The notes: generated by a model from the sequence alone, not told the origin. A DNA stretch of 64,000 nt from Delphinus delphis (GCF_949987515.2 NC_082690.1:106390400-106454399), one strand, 5' to 3'; shown: positions 43,220 to 53,722, counted from the stretch's first letter. Numbers and translations are program-made.

Positions 43220-43530
43220 TCTACATGGGGTCCCCAAGAGGAGATGAAATTGATCATCTTCTTAGAACACAGATCGAGACCTGTTTTTTCAAGTTCATCA
43301 CACTGTCTTTCCAAATGAGGGGCTGAGCTCAGATTCCCCAAATATCCTTTTTCACTCAGAAATGCTAAAAAATAAAAAGAAGAAAGGTAAAAAATGATGC
43401 AATGTGTCTTTTAAAAGAGCCCATGCTTTTGCGCTCATCAGGGAGAATCGAGCTTATGTTGTCCTGAAGTGACGCGATTCTTTCCCCTCAATTGATTGTG
43501 CAAAGGAATTCGAGACAGCCTTCCGCACCC
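43220..43530. promoter_or_regulatory. Candidate conserved AT-rich block
   Basis: An AT-rich, non-repetitive island inside GC-rich DNA. It contains TGATGCAAT (43395-43403), a C/EBP-ATF-type composite site, and CAATTGATTGTG-type text. No repeat explains it. The composition change could mark a conserved element or an unrecognised ancient repeat. Confidence 0.35.
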
Positions 43531-43829
43531 AGAAGCAGGAAGGGTGTAGGGAAAGTTCAAAATGAGCATCTCCCCAGACTCCCTTTCAGGGCCGAGAACC
43601 AACAGTCTCCGAGCTGCATTCTCCTCCTTGGGAATCCTGGGGGTTTTATTAGTACAAGTTCCCTTTTCATGGTCTGGTCTTCCTGTAAAGCCAACAGATT
43701 AAAAGAACAGGATTTGAGTTCACCATGGCCAGGCCCCTGAGGGTCTGGGCCTGGGTAGGTCCCTCTTAGCTCTCTCCCAGCACGCCCTCCCCTGGGGCCC
43801 AGCTTCTCCCGGGATCCACAGCCCCGATC
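43531..43829. other. Unassigned sequence
   Basis: No repeat recognised. Confidence 0.4.
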
Positions 43830-44140
43830 CACATTTATGCCTGAGAAAAGAATGAATGAACCAAGTGCATTGCAGGTGACTGACAGAACCTGTTTCCACT
43901 GGGTGATCATGATTCATGGGGCTTCATTAAACTTGGCCGCCCAGGATGGGCCACCTCCCACCTGGCCACCGGCCCCCTCCGAGCCCAAGATGAGCCCCAG
44001 ACAAAAGGGCCTCTCGGCTTCGTACGTATTTTCCCACACGTGAGCCAGCAATTGGAACCTTCCTCCCGATAACTGCAAACTTCAGAATTGGAATTCACGA
44101 GAAGGGGCTTCAGGTGACGTTGCCGGCGACCAAGGCGCAC
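43830..44140. promoter_or_regulatory. Candidate conserved non-coding block
   Basis: Unique DNA with GGTGATCATGATTCATGG, CTTCATTAAACTTGGCC and TTTTCCCACACGTGAGCC, which overlaps an RBPJ-type TTCCCA core and a CACGTG E-box. Not explained by any repeat. Needs cross-species comparison. Confidence 0.3.
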
Positions 44141-44495
44141 GCGGGCACACGTCAGGCCTTTCACGAGCAGCTGCCCGGGTGGCCTGTCCCCAAGGCCCAC
44201 CTCCACACCCAGGCAGGGTCGGCCGTTGGGCAGGAAGGGGGCCTGAGCAGGGCCTAGGGACAGGGCAGCGGTCAGGCAGCAGGAGTCACTGCGTGGGTTT
44301 TGGGGGCCGCAGGCACACCCCGATGCCTGGGCCCTGCTGGAATTCTCCCAGACACACACCTGCCTGTCTCTAGGTACCTGGGTCACTTTTTCTTCTGCCC
44401 GGGAGAGGAGCTGGGGACGTGGGAACTTGCTGGCCGAGGCGACCAGCTGGAATCGTCCCATCTCCTTGCTGTGGGCCCACCTGGGGGCTCTCCAC
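44141..44495. other. Unassigned GC-rich sequence
   Basis: No recognised element. Confidence 0.4.
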
Positions 44496-44795
44496 ATCAC
44501 TCTATATGGCCACTGCTGGCCACGTGTGGCCACCGAGCAGTTGAAACGTGGCTGGTCTGCACTGAGATGTGCTGGAAAAGCAGAATAGACGTAGTTGGAA
44601 AAACGGAATGCAAAATATCTCATTCATAATCATGATCGTGATTACATGTTGTAATAATAGTTTGGATATATTGGGTTCAATAAAGTATATTATTAGAACG
44701 TATTTCACCTGTTCTGCTTTGCTTTTCTCAGTGTGGCCACTGGAAGCTTTAAAATGATATATGAAGCTGGCGTGATCTTCCTGTTGCAAATGTGG
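44496..44795. mobile_element. Old hAT-type DNA-transposon fossil
   Basis: GCTGGCCACGTGTGGCCACC, TGAAACGTGGCTGGTCTGCA, CAAAATATCTCATTCATAAT, TTGGATATATTGGGTTCAAT and AGTATATTATTAGAACGTAT match a common mammalian non-autonomous DNA transposon. Family name not certain. No transposase. Confidence 0.7.
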
Positions 44796-44964
44796 TCTAA
44801 GGGGAGATGGCCATAGCCTGGGGTCCTTGACTGTCCGCCACCCCGGCCTCCCCGACAGGTTGGCCTCGCCCAGGGGTCTGCTGGCCGCAGGGGGTGAGGG
44901 CGCTGGGAGTGTTGAAGCTGCATACCAGCCTCTAAGATGTGTACCCCTGTCCCCAACCCCCCCC

Positions 44965-45065
44965 CCCGCATTCCACAGAGGAGGACCTCAGGTCTTGGCG
45001 AGGAGATTGGACCCACCCAAGGCCACAGGATCTCCACCTGAGAGACTCTGGAGCCTGAGCCCCGC
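44965..45065 (-). repeat. MIR-like fragment
   Basis: TTCCACAGAGGAGGACCTCA, GGCGAGGAGATTGGACCCAC, CCAAGGCCACAGGATCTCCA. Minus-strand MIR, diverged. Confidence 0.55.
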
Positions 45066-45389
45066 CCACCCCAAACAGGCGTGGAGGGGCCGTGGGAGCA
45101 AATTGTGAGGTCCTCTCGCCCTGCCATCCAAGGCAGAAGCTGCCCCCAGCACTCGCTAAGGAGGGTTGTCTGCCTTGGTTTTACTGATTGGACACCCTGA
45201 GCCACATATTTGGGCGTCAAGGCAACTTGTTCCCGCGAGGTCATCACAACCTCACGCACAGCCCCGCACACAGTAGGTCTCTGCCTGACCTGCCAGCTAC
45301 GAACGATGCTAGCACGGTTCTTCATGTTGAAAGCTCTTCCTTCTATTAAGCAGGTCAGACTCCTTTAGTGAGTGACATCATGCAGGTAT

Positions 45390-45570
45390 TATCTAACCTG
45401 GTGCCGGGTCCCAGGCACTGCAGGGCACTCCTCCCCTCACTCAACCCTCAGTTACCAGAGGAGGCAGACGAGGACCCAGGCGATGAGGGTGGAGGTCCCA
45501 CAGCACCTTCTCAGACTTACAGAGAGGATGGGGCCAAAGCGGATCTGAGTGACACACGCCTACTTTCAGC
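45390..45570 (-). repeat. MIR SINE, diverged
   Basis: CCCAGGCACTGCAGGGCACT, CAACCCTCAGTTACCAGAGG and AGGCAGACGAGGACCCAGGC fit minus-strand MIR (3' part first). Confidence 0.5.
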
Positions 45571-45964
45571 AAATCAGTTCTTCTAACACACACGTTCTCT
45601 GCGTACAGAACGTGGTCCTGCTTTTTGCCTGATGGGAAAGAGCAGAATTTTCATGGCAGTCACGCCACTGTAAACCAGACAGTTTGAGGCCCCTTATATG
45701 TTCAAGGATCCAAGTGGTACCCTTCCCAATCCGTGGGCTTCCTTCTGTCCTGTCGTTCAGACATCCACGGCCCATGACACACCCTGCCACATGCACGTTA
45801 ATCACAGAACGTCCAGAGAAAGTTCACTCGACAGGCAGTGGTCCAGCCTGGGACTCTTGGGGCTACCGGTCTGTGAGGAGCCTGAACATCTGGACATCTG
45901 GGGCAGGGGGTTCCCTGGGATTCTGTACGTGGATTCACTCAGTGCCCGACATGGGCACTGCTGG
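45571..45964. other. Unassigned sequence
   Basis: No repeat recognised. It carries the start of a 250-codon plus frame (45684-46436) that runs on through a MIR and a MER2. That argues against a gene. Confidence 0.4.
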
Positions 45965-46085
45965 TCCTCATGTCCACCTTGGGTGTGCACTTGGCTTTAT
46001 TCCCATTTCACAGATGAGAACACTGAGGCACAGAGGAGTCAAGCACCCCAGGATCCCGGGGCTGTACATGTCAGCTCCACCCTCC
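45965..46085 (-). repeat. MIR fragment
   Basis: CCATTTCACAGATGAGAACA then CTGAGGCACAGAGGAGTCAA is a clear minus-strand MIR core. Confidence 0.8.
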
Positions 46086-46297
46086 CTTCGTGATAACCTC
46101 AGGTCCTGGAAACCCTTTGCCAAGAAAGGGGCCCTGCCTGCCTTTGCAGGGGTTTCAGAGACATTCGTCAAGCGCCTACTTCCTGAGCACTTCTCACCTT
46201 TTAGCCACGTTCCCCGGCAGCTAAAATCAGCAGCCCTTTCCAGAAGCTACATCCCGCTTCGGAGACAAAAACGTGTTTACCTTGGGTTAAAAGAATA

Positions 46298-46605
46298 TAC
46301 CGTCGGCCTTCCGCATCTGCGGGTTCCACATCTGCGGATTCAACCAAACGTGGATCAAAAATACTCAGGAAAAAATTTTCCAGAAAGTTCCAGAAAAGCA
46401 AAACTTGAATTTGCTGCCCTGACGACTATTCCATAGCATTTACATTCTATTAGGTTATTGTACGTAATCTAGGCTTGACTCCGAGCAGACGGGCGGCGGT
46501 AGGGAGGTTATAGGCGGACGCCACATCGTTTTACATAAGGGACTTGCGCATACGTGGGTTATGGTCCTGGACCCCATCGCCTACAGAGACCGAGGGACGG
46601 CTGTA
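46298..46605. mobile_element. MER2 (Tigger-family) DNA transposon
   Basis: Starts TACCGTCGGCCTTCCGCATC, contains CTGCGGATTCAACCAAACGT, CATTTACATTCTATTAGGTT and GTAATCTAGGC, ends TACAGAGACCGAGGGACGGC TGTA. Imperfect inverted ends (ACCGTCGGCCTTCCG... versus ...CGAGGGACGGCTGT) and flanking TA dinucleotides fit a mariner/Tigger insertion of about 308 bp. Confidence 0.85.
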
Positions 46606-46735
46606 CGCACAAGTACGCCTATATGAGTATTTACATGCACATGTGTGCACATGCATGTGTGTGCGCCTATACGCATGCCTCTGTATATGTGTCTGTGCAG
46701 GTGATTTGCTTGTATACGCATAAAATATCTGCGTG
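46606..46735 (+). repeat. Degenerate purine-pyrimidine (TG/CA) tract
   Basis: CATGTGTGCACATGCATGTG, TGTGCGCC and TATACGCATGCC alternate purine and pyrimidine. Probably a decayed TG/CA repeat. Z-DNA-prone by composition. Confidence 0.6.
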
Positions 46736-46885
46736 GATATAAAGGAAACTGACAGCACTGTCTGGAGGAAAACGGTGGGGGACTGGAGGGCCCGGGGAAG
46801 GAAACTTTCTACCATGTACTTGTTCTTTGATACTTTTCGAATTTTAAACCACGTAAACGAATTATGACAGATTAAAAATGTTTTT
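46736..46885 (+). mobile_element. L1 3' UTR fragment
   Basis: TATAAAGGAAACTGACAGCA, TTTGATACTTTTCGAATTTT, AAACCACGTAAACGAATTAT match an old L1 3' end. Confidence 0.6.
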
Positions 46886-47369
46886 AATTAGTCCTCTTTG
46901 AGAAAATTCAAAAGCACGTAAAAGGGCAGCTCGGGGCCCCGTCAGTCTCGACTGATCCCTCTTCTGTCTGAAGTCCAGCCATTAAGGCGTGTCTCCTCCC
47001 ATGGGCTGTAGGCTCGGACCCCAGTGGGCATGGCATCCCTGGGGGGCAGTGAGAGAGAGTGCCTCCCGGTCTGTCTCCCACAGTGATTCTGGGCCGGCTG
47101 AGGCCGGACCTGCCGCAGGGCCAAAGCCTCTGCGGAGCCAGACCTGGAATCTCAAAAATGTCCTGTGGTCGGGCCTGGTGACTCAGCAGAAAGGCCCAGC
47201 CCGCCCCGCCCCGGGGCAGGCCGGCTCAGCCCGGGGTGCAGCCGTGGGGTTCCAGCGCCCAGAACCAACGTCTGTGGGAATGTGTGTCCAGTGGGCAAGG
47301 GGGCAAGTGGCTGGTGCCGAGGCCCACGTCCCGGCCAGGCATGAGACACGGACAGGGCTGGCTGCTTGG
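46886..47369. other. Unassigned sequence
   Basis: GC-rich after an AT-rich start. No repeat or supported exon. Confidence 0.4.
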
Positions 47370-47520
47370 GGCCTCCCGGCTCAGCTGTGCCCTGACCCAC
47401 TGGCTGACCCGGGGCCTGTCCCTTCCCCTCTGGGCCTGTTTCCTCATCCATGGGAGCAGGTATCAACAAAATGATCTCCAATCCCTTCTAAAAATAAGGT
47501 TCTGTGATTCCATGGAAGCC
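47370..47520 (+). repeat. MIR-family SINE
   Basis: GACCCACTGGCTGACCCGGG, CCTCTGGGCCTGTTTCCTCA, CAAAATGATCTCCAATCCCT, AAGGTTCTGTGATTCCATGG. The 3' end fits the MIR variant that ends in ...TTCTATGATTCTATG. Confidence 0.7.
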
Positions 47521-47629
47521 ACCAGAACTACAAACTGCATGTAACCAGAACCCTGAATTTAAAAACCTGCCCATTCTGCTACCCCGGCGTGTCAAGGGTG
47601 AAAGGGCAGAGTAAGGGGGCCCTGAGGTC

Positions 47630-47805
47630 ACACCAGCGCCGCCCTTGTGGGCTGTGTGGTCACAGGCCGTCGCCCACGCCCCAGAGTCCCTTTTCTCCTC
47701 CATAAAATGGGGGTGGTAAGACTCACTCCGGAATCCATCCTCGTGAGGGTTAAGTGAGATGACACGAAGTCCCCAAGACATCAGATACCTGTGTGACGCC
47801 TAAAG
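47630..47805 (+). repeat. MIR SINE
   Basis: GTGGGCTGTGTGGTCACAGG, TTCTCCTCCATAAAATGGGG, TGAGGGTTAAGTGAGATGAC and GATACCTGTGTGACGCC follow MIR order. Confidence 0.6.
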
Positions 47806-47844
47806 AAGGGGCAGGGACAGTGTTCAGGGATAAGGCAGCCTGTT

Positions 47845-47874
47845 TTGTTTTGGTTTTTTTAATTGAAGTATAGC
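47845..47874 (-). mobile_element. L1 3' terminal sliver
   Basis: GGTTTTTTTAATTGAAGTAT is the first 20 or so bases of the reverse-complemented cetartiodactyl L1 3' end, as at 37533. This is either a severely 5'-truncated insertion of about 30 bases or a remnant. Confidence 0.5.
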
Positions 47875-48160
47875 TCCAGGCACCCCTGGGCTTGTGGCTG
47901 CATCCCTCCCGCGTCTCCCTCTGTCTGCCCATGGCCTCTCCTGTGTGTCGGCGTCTTCAATCTCCTTCTTTCTTGTCTTATAAAGACACAGTCTTTGGAT
48001 TTAAGGCCCTCGCAGATAATCCCAGGATTTGCTCCTTATCTCAAGATTCTTCATTCACTTACATCTACAAAAACCTTTGTCCAAAGAAGGTCACATTCAC
48101 AGGTTAAGATCTGGACATAGCTTTTGGGGGACGGGGAACGCTATTCAACCCATGACAGTC
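47875..48160 (-). repeat. Solo LTR-like repeat, MaLR type
   Basis: Minus-strand copy of the family at 9590 and 57745: CTTGTCTTATAAAGACACAG, ATCTACAAAAACCTTTGTCC, AGAAGGTCACATTCACAGGT and CTATTCAACCCATGACAG. It contains the first member of a 25-base repeat (47969-47993). Confidence 0.7.
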
Positions 48161-48289
48161 GGGCAGGGAAAGGATTTGGGGGCAGCTTTACAAAAAGGAA
48201 AAGCTCAATAACGGCTCTTAGCGGGGCCTGTCATCATCGCGGTTGGCTGTCAGCATCGTCATTACGTCATCATCATGGTCCCGCGGCTG

Positions 48290-48755
48290 CAATTTCTACC
48301 CTTGTTCACCTGCCCATCCTGTGGAAATTCCTGCGTTTCTCGACCAGTCAGGCTCCCTCATCCGGGCTTTGCATTTTCTTGAGGCATGTCCCCTGACCCG
48401 GGCACCCATGTGTCCCCCTCTTGCATGCTTCTGTCTCTGCTCAGACGACACCTCCCCAGAGAGCTGGTCCCTGCCCAGCGCATCCACAGCGGCCCTGCCC
48501 GCACTCCCCAACACCCCGTCTCCTTCGCCCGAGAACTTTTCTCCAGAGCACCTACTGCCATTATAGGTTCCTAATATAACTTTTAAATGATTTACTGTTT
48601 ATTTAGTTATTGCTCGTCTCCCTGAACTACAGAATGTCAGCTACGCAGGGGCGGGGACTTGTTTTGTTCCCTGCCGCGTCCCCACACCTCAAAGTGTCTG
48701 GCGCGCGCATAGGGAACGCTCTGCCAGTGTTTGTTGAATAAATGAATGAATGAAA
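48290..48755 (+). mobile_element. L2 LINE 3' end
   Basis: CTGCCCATCCTGTGGAAATT, CTACTGCCATTATAGGTTCC, TTACTGTTTATTTAGTTATT, GCTCGTCTCCCTGAACTACA, AATGTCAGCTACGCAGGGGC, then GTTTGTTGAATAAATGAATG as the tail. Ordered L2 match. Confidence 0.7.
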
Positions 48756-50029
48756 CTATCCAAATGTTTAATCCAAGTTGGGGTGCAGACACCCAACCCA
48801 CAGAGGGTCGATTACCCCCGACACTCTTCGGAAACATGAAAAATCATTAAGAGGGAAAACTAGGGGTGCAAAATCACATTGTGGTAATGAATGAAAACTG
48901 TGTCAACAGTTTTTTCTTGTCTTATAAAGACACAGTCATCCTGCCCTGTGTCAGGGGGAAGGGGCTGGCATCCTTGGGCCAGCAAGGACAGCTACCCATT
49001 TTTCCCTTCCTCTCGCTGAAATCTGGAAAGGCCAAGGGGAACCGTCCACACGGTAAAGCCGTGAAATCACTCCTAACCGCCCACACGCTGCTCCTGTGCT
49101 GGAGGGAACCATGGGACTGACTGGGCAGGCCTCTGGGCAGCCGCCGTCGGCAGAGCCCTGCCAGCGGCCCACTGTGCGTCCCTCTGTCCCCGGCTCGGCC
49201 ACGTCTGTCTCCTGCGGTGCCTCGGTCCCGGCCAGTCGATGCTGCAGTCTTCCTCCCACTGGACGGCCTCCAAACAAAGTATTTTCCAGTTCTAACCAGG
49301 TTCACCAGCGTAGGCGCCTTCCTTTGAGCTGAGCCGGCGGCGGGGTTAGATGGAGGGTGGTGGTAAGGGGCTGGCCTGGGGCCTGTGGTGAGCTGGAAGC
49401 ACAGGGGCTGGTATTCCAGGAACGCTGGGCCAGCCCCAGAGTTAATCTCCAGACGGAGGCACCAAATGGGACGGGGCCGCAAGACTAACAACGCGACAGT
49501 CAGGGTTCTTCGGGGGTAACTCCTGCAGATGCCCGATCGGGGGCCAAGGCAGAGCGTGTGGGGTCGTGGAGGAAGAGAAGGCATGACCCCCTTGCCCGAG
49601 AGCACGTGGGCAAACTTCAGGTGTCGCCCAGTCGTGCTGGGAAACTGCCTCTGTGAGTACTGGAAAAAGTGACACACGTGGACATCAGAGCCACACTGGG
49701 GACTCAACGCTTTGGGGTCCCTACGCCCTTGTTATCACCATCATCTTCATCATTATCTCCATCGCCAGAGGTTCTCTGGACCATCCTGCCCTGTGGAATC
49801 ATTGAATCCCTTTACTTGAGGGTGGGCTTTGTGCTGAGAAGGAGGAATGGGGTGGGCCCTTCCGGAGCCCTTTCTCGGATAACGGTAGAGAGAATTCTCA
49901 TAGCTCTCTTTCTCACCCCTAGAATATTTCTGGGTCTGGAGCAAGGTCAAGGAGAACCCTTCAAGGGCCGGAACACCCTGACTTCAAGGTGCTCACACCT
50001 TCCTGGAGCTGGGGAAACTCACTGACACA
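48756..50029. other. Unassigned sequence
   Basis: Contains the second copy of the 25-base repeat at 48913-48937. The longest frame in the window lies here on the minus strand (48922-49707, 261 codons) and has no recognisable domain. Local G+C is high, so a long frame is not surprising. No repeat explains the rest. Confidence 0.45.
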
Positions 50030-50490
50030 GGTACGGATACCTGCACACACATCACAGCAGTTTTACTCGGAATCCCCCCCAAACTGGGGACAAGCCAAAT
50101 GCCTTTCAACTGGGAACAAACGTTCTATGGAAACTGCTTGGCCACAAAAAGAAACAAACTCCTGAGACAGGTACCCACAGGGATGACCCTCAAAACATCC
50201 TAAAGGCCAGACTCCAAGCCTCACACGCTGTAGGTTCCTACGTGTGGTACATTCTCAAAGTGCAAACCTGCGGGAACGGGGGACCAATGTGTGCTGTCCA
50301 GGGGCTGGGGCAGGGAGGGTTTGACTCCAAAGGGGCAGCACAGGGAGGTTTTCGTGGCAACGGAACTGGCCTGTGTCTTGCGGTGGTGGTTACACCACTG
50401 TGTTTGTCAAACTCACATAACTGCACCCTTTAAAAGACTGAATTTTATTGTAGACAAAAGTTACCCTAATAAAGATGTTTTAAATGGGCT
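50030..50490 (+). mobile_element. Old L1 3' end
   Basis: CAAGCCAAATGCCTTTCAAC, GATGACCCTCAAAACATCCT, GCGGTGGTGGTTACACCACT, AACTCACATAACTGCACCCT and AAGACTGAATTTTATTGTAG fit an L1 3' UTR. Confidence 0.7.
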
Positions 50491-50559
50491 ACTATATATT
50501 TTAAATTATATGCATACTAATTTGTTGACATTAAAAATGTTCACGTCTATGCATTTGTC

Positions 50560-50840
50560 TTAGGAGTTTGGGTTGCAAGTGGCAGAAACCCCTCCCACCC
50601 TTAAGTAAAAATGGGAACTGACCGGCCCATGTAATTAGATGGTCCAGTGGCAGAATTTGGATACTGAACGACCCAGAGGTGAAAATGAGGTAGGTGGTCA
50701 GGACACTGACTCTTTCCGTCTGTCCATCTGCTCTCCTTGTATTGGCCTCAGTCTCAGGCAGGTACCCCGCGTGATGGCCAGCAGCTCCAGGCTTAAGTAC
50801 CTGAATTTAGTAATTCCATCGGGAAGAGGGCGCCTCTGCC
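50560..50840 (+). repeat. Old interspersed repeat, family uncertain
   Basis: GTTGCAAGTGGCAGAAACCC, CGGCCCATGTAATTAGATGG, AGTGGCAGAATTTGGATACT, GCCTCAGTCTCAGGCAGGTA and AGCAGCTCCAGGCTTAAGTA are in the order of a common mammalian repeat whose name I am unsure of. Confidence 0.55.
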
Positions 50841-51064
50841 CGGAGGACGCCGTGATTGCAGCCTTGCGACACAGAAGACTCAGTTTAGCCGTGCCCGGAC
50901 TCCTGACCCACCAAAACTGTAAGACGGTTGGTTAAGTACATGGTGTTTGAGGTTTTGAAATAGGTGGTAATTTGTAACACAAAAACCAGCACGGGGAATA
51001 ACTTTCCAGAACCAGGCACAGATCCTACTCTGGAGAAACTCATAATCTAGAGAGGCAGAGAGAT
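50841..51064. other. Unassigned sequence
   Basis: No recognised element. Confidence 0.4.
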
Positions 51065-51215
51065 GCTTTCATTCACTCATCCATCCATGCATCCATTCAT
51101 TCATTCACCCATTTGCTATGGACCCAACACCCAGCGGAGGAGTTCTTACCACGTGCTAGGCATGGGGCTCCCACAATGGACCAAATGCAGCCCTGCCCCC
51201 CTGGAGCCCAGAGGG
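51065..51215 (-). repeat. L2 3' end fragment
   Basis: Tail (ATTC/ATCC)n then CAGCGGAGGAGTTCTTACCA, CGTGCTAGGCATGGGGCTCC. Minus-strand L2 start. Confidence 0.6.
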
Positions 51216-52019
51216 TGGGGAAACCTCCATGGGGACCATGAATGCAGGTACAAGGCAGCACGTGGAGTGGACACTCGCAGAAACACCCAGGCGAGCCCCT
51301 GCTTTGGCTGCAGAGCCTGGGCTGGGTCTCCCAGGACTGGCCTCCAGGGTGGAGGCCCCAGGGGCACTAGGGCCTGGCCGGCTGGCCCTTGTCCACTCAT
51401 GTCCATGTATAAGCTGTCCACTCTCCTGCCCAGACTCAATTGCAGGCCTTGGGCTTCCCCCTCCCCCAATCGTCTCCAGCCCCGGCCCCTCCCCGGGGGT
51501 CAGCTCTGCCTCTCTGTCCTCTCAAACTGCCCCTGCGTGACTGGTCAGGTGAGTGACCAGGCCTTGTTATTCTGTCCCAGGACCATCCAAGGGACCGCCC
51601 GCCCACGCCGCTTGGACGGCTGTGTGGCCAAGAGGCACTGCCCTGAGCTCCCCCGTGGTTAAACATGACCCCTGCCCCTGCCCCGCTGGCCTCAACACAC
51701 GGAGCACTGCAGGGAACAGGCCCTGCTGCCTCTGTGTCCTCCCCGCTCAACAAGCTGGCCCAGGCCTGCGCCAACCTCCCTGGTATCGGAGCTTCCAGAG
51801 GCTTTCCCCAGCCATGTCACACGGGTCAGTGAATGTCACCCAGATCCTGGTGAATCGGGCAGACTCACAGACCCACCCCGCAGGAGAAATCAAGGCTGTG
51901 ACTGGGGACACAACTCGCTCAGTGCCCTCAGAGGGACAGTGGGGGTCAGACCAGAGCCTAGGTACCCAGGCTTTGTTCTTTCCTCAACAGCTGGACAACC
52001 GTGACCCCAAGGCCTGTAC
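51216..52019. other. Unassigned sequence
   Basis: Unique GC-rich DNA with overlapping frames up to 199 codons. No known domain. Confidence 0.4.
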
Positions 52020-52330
52020 TGACCCATTCACCTGCTGATGGGCACTGGGGTTTTTCCGGTTCAGGACTATTACAAATAAAGCTGGTGTGAACATTTGTGG
52101 GCGAGATTTTAGGAGGCTGTGCGATTTAATTTCCTTTTGGTAAATGCCAGGAGTGGAGGGGCCGAGCCACATGGTAGCTGCATGTGTAAATTTGAACATC
52201 CCAAAGAGCTCTCCAGAGTGGTTGCACTTTCACAAGTGCCACACCATCGGCAGCTCCACGTCCACGCCAGCCCTGAGAATGGCCGGGCTTTGGGATTTTA
52301 GACATTCTCCTAGGCAGGCAGGGGCATCTC
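52020..52330 (-). mobile_element. L1 3' region fragment
   Basis: ACTATTACAAATAAAGCTGG, GTGAACATTTGTGGGCGAGA, AATGCCAGGAGTGGAGGGGC, CTCCAGAGTGGTTGCACTTT and ACAAGTGCCACACCATCGGC match L1 ORF2 reverse complement. Confidence 0.7.
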
Positions 52331-52734
52331 TGGGGCTCATCAGGGACAGCAGTTACACGAATGTTGGGCCACTTGGTGTTGTCCCAGACCTCGCAGATGC
52401 TCTGTGCTCCCTTCTTGTCTCTTTTCATTTTGGAGAATTTCTATTGCTCTATCTTCAAGTTCATTTTTCTTTTTTTCTGTAGTGGCTAATCTGCTGTTAA
52501 CACCCCCCTTTCCCCCACCCCCCAGTTTTGTTTTTCTCTTAGATGTAGTTTCCTTGCTAGAAGCTCAGAGGGGGTCCTCTCTGGAGCCTCCAACCTCTCT
52601 CACCTGGGCGGATACAGTGTCCTCTGCTTCCACGAATGCTCCCTTTCAAGTCATTCTCCCCATAGAAGCCAGAGGAGTTTTCTGTTTTTAACCTCATGGA
52701 AATGCCTCCAACGTCTCCCTTTGCATTTTAAATA
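52331..52734. other. Unassigned sequence
   Basis: T-rich patch at 52460-52480. Nothing else recognised. Confidence 0.4.
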
Positions 52735-53370
52735 AAATTCAAACTCTTGGTCGTGTTCACAGGTTCTCACAGCCCAGCCTCAACTCACCCCTTCCTGCCC
52801 ACCTCCCCCCATTTGTTCACCGTCCTCACCTCCCAGCACTCAGGTCTTCCTTTTGTTCCTAGACCACATCCCACCGCACCCTCCTGCCTCGAGCTTCCGT
52901 CCATGCTCATCCCTCTGTCAGGAGTGCAACACACACACACACACACACACACACGTGTGCATGCGTGCGAATGCACACGCCCACAAAGATGTACATGCAC
53001 GTGGACACATAGACACGCACACATGCATCCACACAGACACGCATGTGCGTGCAAGATGCACACGCATGTGCACACAGAGACACACAAGAATACACAGAGA
53101 GACCCACACATGTACACACGTGCACACGCGTGTGCCTGCCCTTCACATGGCTGGTCCGTCCCCTCTTTCAGGTGACCCCTGATCATTTTCGTAATTGTAT
53201 TATTATTCGTCTGATTAATATGGATGTTTTTTCCTCATCTCCACCAGGATGTGACCCTCTTGAGGTCAGGGATTGTTTCTCTTTTGTTCTCTGTTTCATT
53301 CCCAACACATAGTATAGGGCCCAGCATACTGTAGGTGCTCAGTGGATGAATGAATGAATGAATGGGTGGA
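52735..53370 (+). mobile_element. L2 LINE 3' end, split by a microsatellite
   Basis: GTTCTCACAGCCCAGCCTCA, then after the microsatellite GATGTGACCCTCTTGAGGTC, AGGGATTGTTTCTCTTTTGT, ATTCCCAACACATAGTATAG and GTGCTCAGTGGATGAATGAA. L2 order with a (TGAA)n tail. Confidence 0.7.
52929..53150 (+). repeat. (AC)n and degenerate CA-rich tract
   Basis: Perfect (AC)n at 52929-52954, then about 200 bases of broken CA-rich text with GTGTGCATGCGTGC and CACACGTGTACACACGTGCA segments. Alternating purine-pyrimidine, Z-DNA-prone. Frames through it read HTHTHTH and are artefacts. Confidence 0.85.
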
Positions 53371-53465
53371 TGGATGGATGGATGGATAGATGGGTGGATG
53401 AATGGGTGGATGGACGGATGGATCGATGAACGGATGGACGGATGGATGGATGGATGGATGGGTGG
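53340..53465 (+). repeat. (TGAA)n(TGGA)n tetranucleotide array
   Basis: TGAA units merge into TGGA units with GGTGGATG variants. Probably the expanded tail of the preceding L2. Confidence 0.9.
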
Positions 53466-53469
53466 AGGG

Positions 53470-53580
53470 TAAATAGCTTTGAATCCTGGCTCTCCCACCT
53501 TTATTCTGTGACCTTTGGCAAATCAATTAGCCTCACTGAATCTCGGCTTCTCACGGATGAAATAAATGGATATAGTGCGG
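53470..53580 (+). repeat. MIR fragment
   Basis: CTTTGAATCCTGGCTCTCCC, ACCTTTATTCTGTGACCTTT, GGCAAATCAATTAGCCTCAC. MIR core. Confidence 0.75.
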
Positions 53581-53584
53581 CCCA

Positions 53585-53722
53585 GCACATGTTCCGTTCA
53601 TTGTCGGTCTTTCCCACTGGACAGCACATCCTTCAGTCCTGTCAGTCGTGCTCCCAGCTCTGTTTCCTGCGCCTGGCACAGTATCCAGCATGCAGTAGGT
53701 GCTCAATAAATATTCTGTTGAA
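53585..53722 (+). repeat. L2 3' end fragment
   Basis: GCTCCCAGCTCTGTTTCCTG, GCACAGTATCCAGCATGCAG, TAGGTGCTCAATAAATATTC. Strong L2 end. Confidence 0.8.

Noticed and set aside
45684..46436. 250-codon plus-strand open frame
   Set aside because: It reads straight through a MIR fragment (45965-46085) and into a MER2 transposon (46298), so it cannot be a conserved gene.
48922..49707. 261-codon minus-strand open frame, the longest in the window
   Set aside because: GC-rich composition makes long frames likely by chance. No recognisable domain, no splice-signal support, and it overlaps the start of several plus-strand frames. I do not call a gene.
52853..53182. Histidine/threonine-rich (HTHTHTH) frames
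   Set aside because: They are translations of the (AC)n tract, with no biological meaning.
53340..53465. Regularly spaced short repeats that could suggest a CRISPR-like array
   Set aside because: They are TGAA/TGGA tetranucleotide units without unique spacers, in a mammalian genome. A simple repeat explains them fully.
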